From positions 1 through 6,776 of the forward strand of contig QIDY01000150.1 in the NCBI GenBank assembly GCA_003228495.1: 6,776 bases of DNA, read 5' to 3'. A model generated the notes under the pieces. It had not been told where the DNA came from and did not search any database. It worked only from the letters and a program-made list of their open reading frames with translations. Both the position numbers and the translations under genes were made by a program. This document shows positions 5,437-6,776 of the stretch, in pieces. The first letter of the stretch is position 1. Every line of letters begins with the position of its first letter. Source of the stretch: Nitrospirota bacterium. GTDB lineage: Bacteria > Nitrospirota > Nitrospiria > Nitrospirales > UBA8639.

Positions 5437-6776
5437 ATGCTTTCTCAGCTATCAATATTTTGGCGCTTGGCGCTTGGATATCTGACGATCCTTGCTCTGG
5501 TCGTTGGTGTCAACCTGTATATCCTGAATCAGTTTCGGGCGTTGACGGAACTAAGTGCCGAGCTTGCCACACATCATTTTCCCGCCGTTGAGACCGCGAA
5601 GCAGTTGATCATCAGTCTGTATGCCCAATTGAAAAGTGATAAACAGTATTTGGTCCTTCGGGATACGACGCTCTTGAAGGACTTTTTGCAGGAAGCCGAA
5701 AACTTCCGAAAGACATTAAAGGCACTTGAAGATCAAGAACGTGTTGGAACCATCCGGCAGTCTCTCCAAACGGTTAAGGGTCATCATGAGGAATTCCATA
5801 CCTTATTTCTCAGTGTCGGAGTGGAACAGGCAGATCGTTCGCCATTGGCGATTGCCAATTATGAACGTCAACGTGACATCCTTGTCGATGCAATGGCCCA
5901 GGCTATTAATGCCTATATTTCATCTCAGGAAACCAGTGTGGGGGCGATCCTTCGGGATTCTCATCTTCGTTCGGTTCAAGCTCAAGCAATTACCCAACAA
6001 TTGCTCATGATGGCTCTGGTCTTGGGCCTTGGCTTGGCCGGCATTGCCAGTTATAGTATCCTCCGCCCACTGAGGCGGGTGAAAGCCCAAATCCGTCGAA
6101 TTGGGCAAGGCAAGTTCGGAGGTACGATTTCTCAGGCGGTACCTCAGGAGTTGCGAGATTTGGTAGATCAGGTCAATTTGATGGGAGAAAAACTCCAAAA
6201 ATTAGATGCTATGAAATCTGAATTCTTAGCCAATATTTCCCATGAATTACGAACGCCGTTGACGTCTATCCGGGAAGGCTCACAATTGTTGCTTGATGGC
6301 ATTCCTGGGGAATTGACGACCGATCAAAGAGAAACGCTTTTCATCATTTCTGATAGCAGTCAACGGTTGAATCACCTAATCGGCAATCTTCTAGATCTTT
6401 CGAGGATGGAAGCGGATATGGTGGCGTATAATTTCAATCCAACAGATTTAAATCGTTTAGCACTTCGATGCACTGAGAAAGTAAAATTTTTAGCTGATCG
6501 AAAAAATATTCATTTGGACATCGATTTAGTACCGGAAAAGGGAAAATTTCAGAACGTTGATAGCCAGAGAATGGAGCAAGTCTTTGAAAATCTTCTGTCG
6601 AATGCCATCAAATTTAGTCCAAGCGGGGCGACAATTTCCATACGATCCAAACTCGATTCCGATAATAAGGGCATTCACTTTATCGTTGAAGATACGGGGC
6701 CTGGTATACCGGAAGAAGATTTGCCCCATATTTTTGAACGATTCTATCAAGGAAAAACGCAAGAAGGGCGTGTATA
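5437..6776 (+). CDS. HAMP-domain sensor histidine kinase (partial, cut at the right edge)
   Basis: Inner-membrane sensor kinase of a two-component system; 446 full codons are visible and the frame runs off the window. Order: first membrane helix about 9-30, a helix-rich periplasmic region of about 155 residues resembling four-helix-bundle sensors, second membrane helix about 189-208, HAMP linker about 209-261, then the dimerisation/phosphoacceptor domain with NISHELRTPL and phosphorylated His269. The ATPase domain shows the N box NLLSNAIKFSPSG (Asn385, Asn389), the G1 box DTGPG (419-423) and the F box FERFYQ (433-438). The G2 box lies beyond the edge. An in-frame TAG at 5410 and no other start codon before 5437 fix the ATG, although no clear ribosome-binding site precedes it. 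A response regulator probably follows outside the window. The signal is unknown; nothing beyond proximity ties it to phosphate. Confidence 0.92.
   Translation, partial: MLSQLSIFWRLALGYLTILALVVGVNLYILNQFRALTELSAELATHHFPAVETAKQLIISLYAQLKSDKQYLVLRDTTLLKDFLQEAENFRKTLKALEDQERVGTIRQSLQTVKGHHEEFHTLFLSVGVEQADRSPLAIANYERQRDILVDAMAQAINAYISSQETSVGAILRDSHLRSVQAQAITQQLLMMALVLGLGLAGIASYSILRPLRRVKAQIRRIGQGKFGGTISQAVPQELRDLVDQVNLMGEKLQKLDAMKSEFLANISHELRTPLTSIREGSQLLLDGIPGELTTDQRETLFIISDSSQRLNHLIGNLLDLSRMEADMVAYNFNPTDLNRLALRCTEKVKFLADRKNIHLDIDLVPEKGKFQNVDSQRMEQVFENLLSNAIKFSPSGATISIRSKLDSDNKGIHFIVEDTGPGIPEEDLPHIFERFYQGKTQEGRV

Overview
The window looks like chromosomal DNA from a Gram-negative bacterium with a roughly balanced base composition. 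The phosphate-binding protein carries an Ala-X-Ala signal peptide for periplasmic export, and the transporter and two-component kinase are of ordinary bacterial types. The style of the proteins and the intergenic palindromes suggest Nitrospirota, perhaps a Nitrospira relative, but that is an impression and nothing here proves it.

The left 3.9 kb is a minus-strand operon in the order arsR-pstS-pstC-pstA-pstB. It encodes an ArsR/SmtB-family repressor and a complete high-affinity phosphate ABC transporter: periplasmic binding protein, two permeases and ATPase. The four pst genes overlap one another by tens of bases, so they are probably translationally coupled. No phoU is seen; if present it lies beyond the left edge. 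Two overlapping perfect 12-bp palindromes lie between a good promoter and the arsR start. This is the usual layout for an ArsR protein repressing its own operon, and it implies that phosphate uptake here is at least partly under an ArsR sensor.

The most unusual feature is a 167-bp near-complete imperfect palindrome (3421-3587) at the arsR/pstS junction. Its ends are 12-bp perfect terminal inverted repeats, each starting with TA. Removing it with one TA restores a simple junction: a TAA stop for arsR, then 19 nt, then the pstS ATG. It therefore looks like a MITE-type insertion at a TA target. The element carries a strong AGGAGG site and an open frame continuous with pstS.

A divergent intergenic region (3909-4123) separates arsR from a small plus-strand gene for a stand-alone two-CBS-domain protein. 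After it comes about 0.9 kb with no convincing gene (4526-5436). That stretch is rich in hairpins: a terminator-like structure after the CBS gene, a related second copy about 0.6 kb downstream, and a worn palindromic repeat plus other inverted repeats between them.

The right end holds the first 446 codons of a membrane-bound HAMP sensor histidine kinase (5437 to the window edge). Its visible sensory region is a roughly 155-residue, helix-rich periplasmic domain between two membrane segments. It is cut by the window just after the F box.
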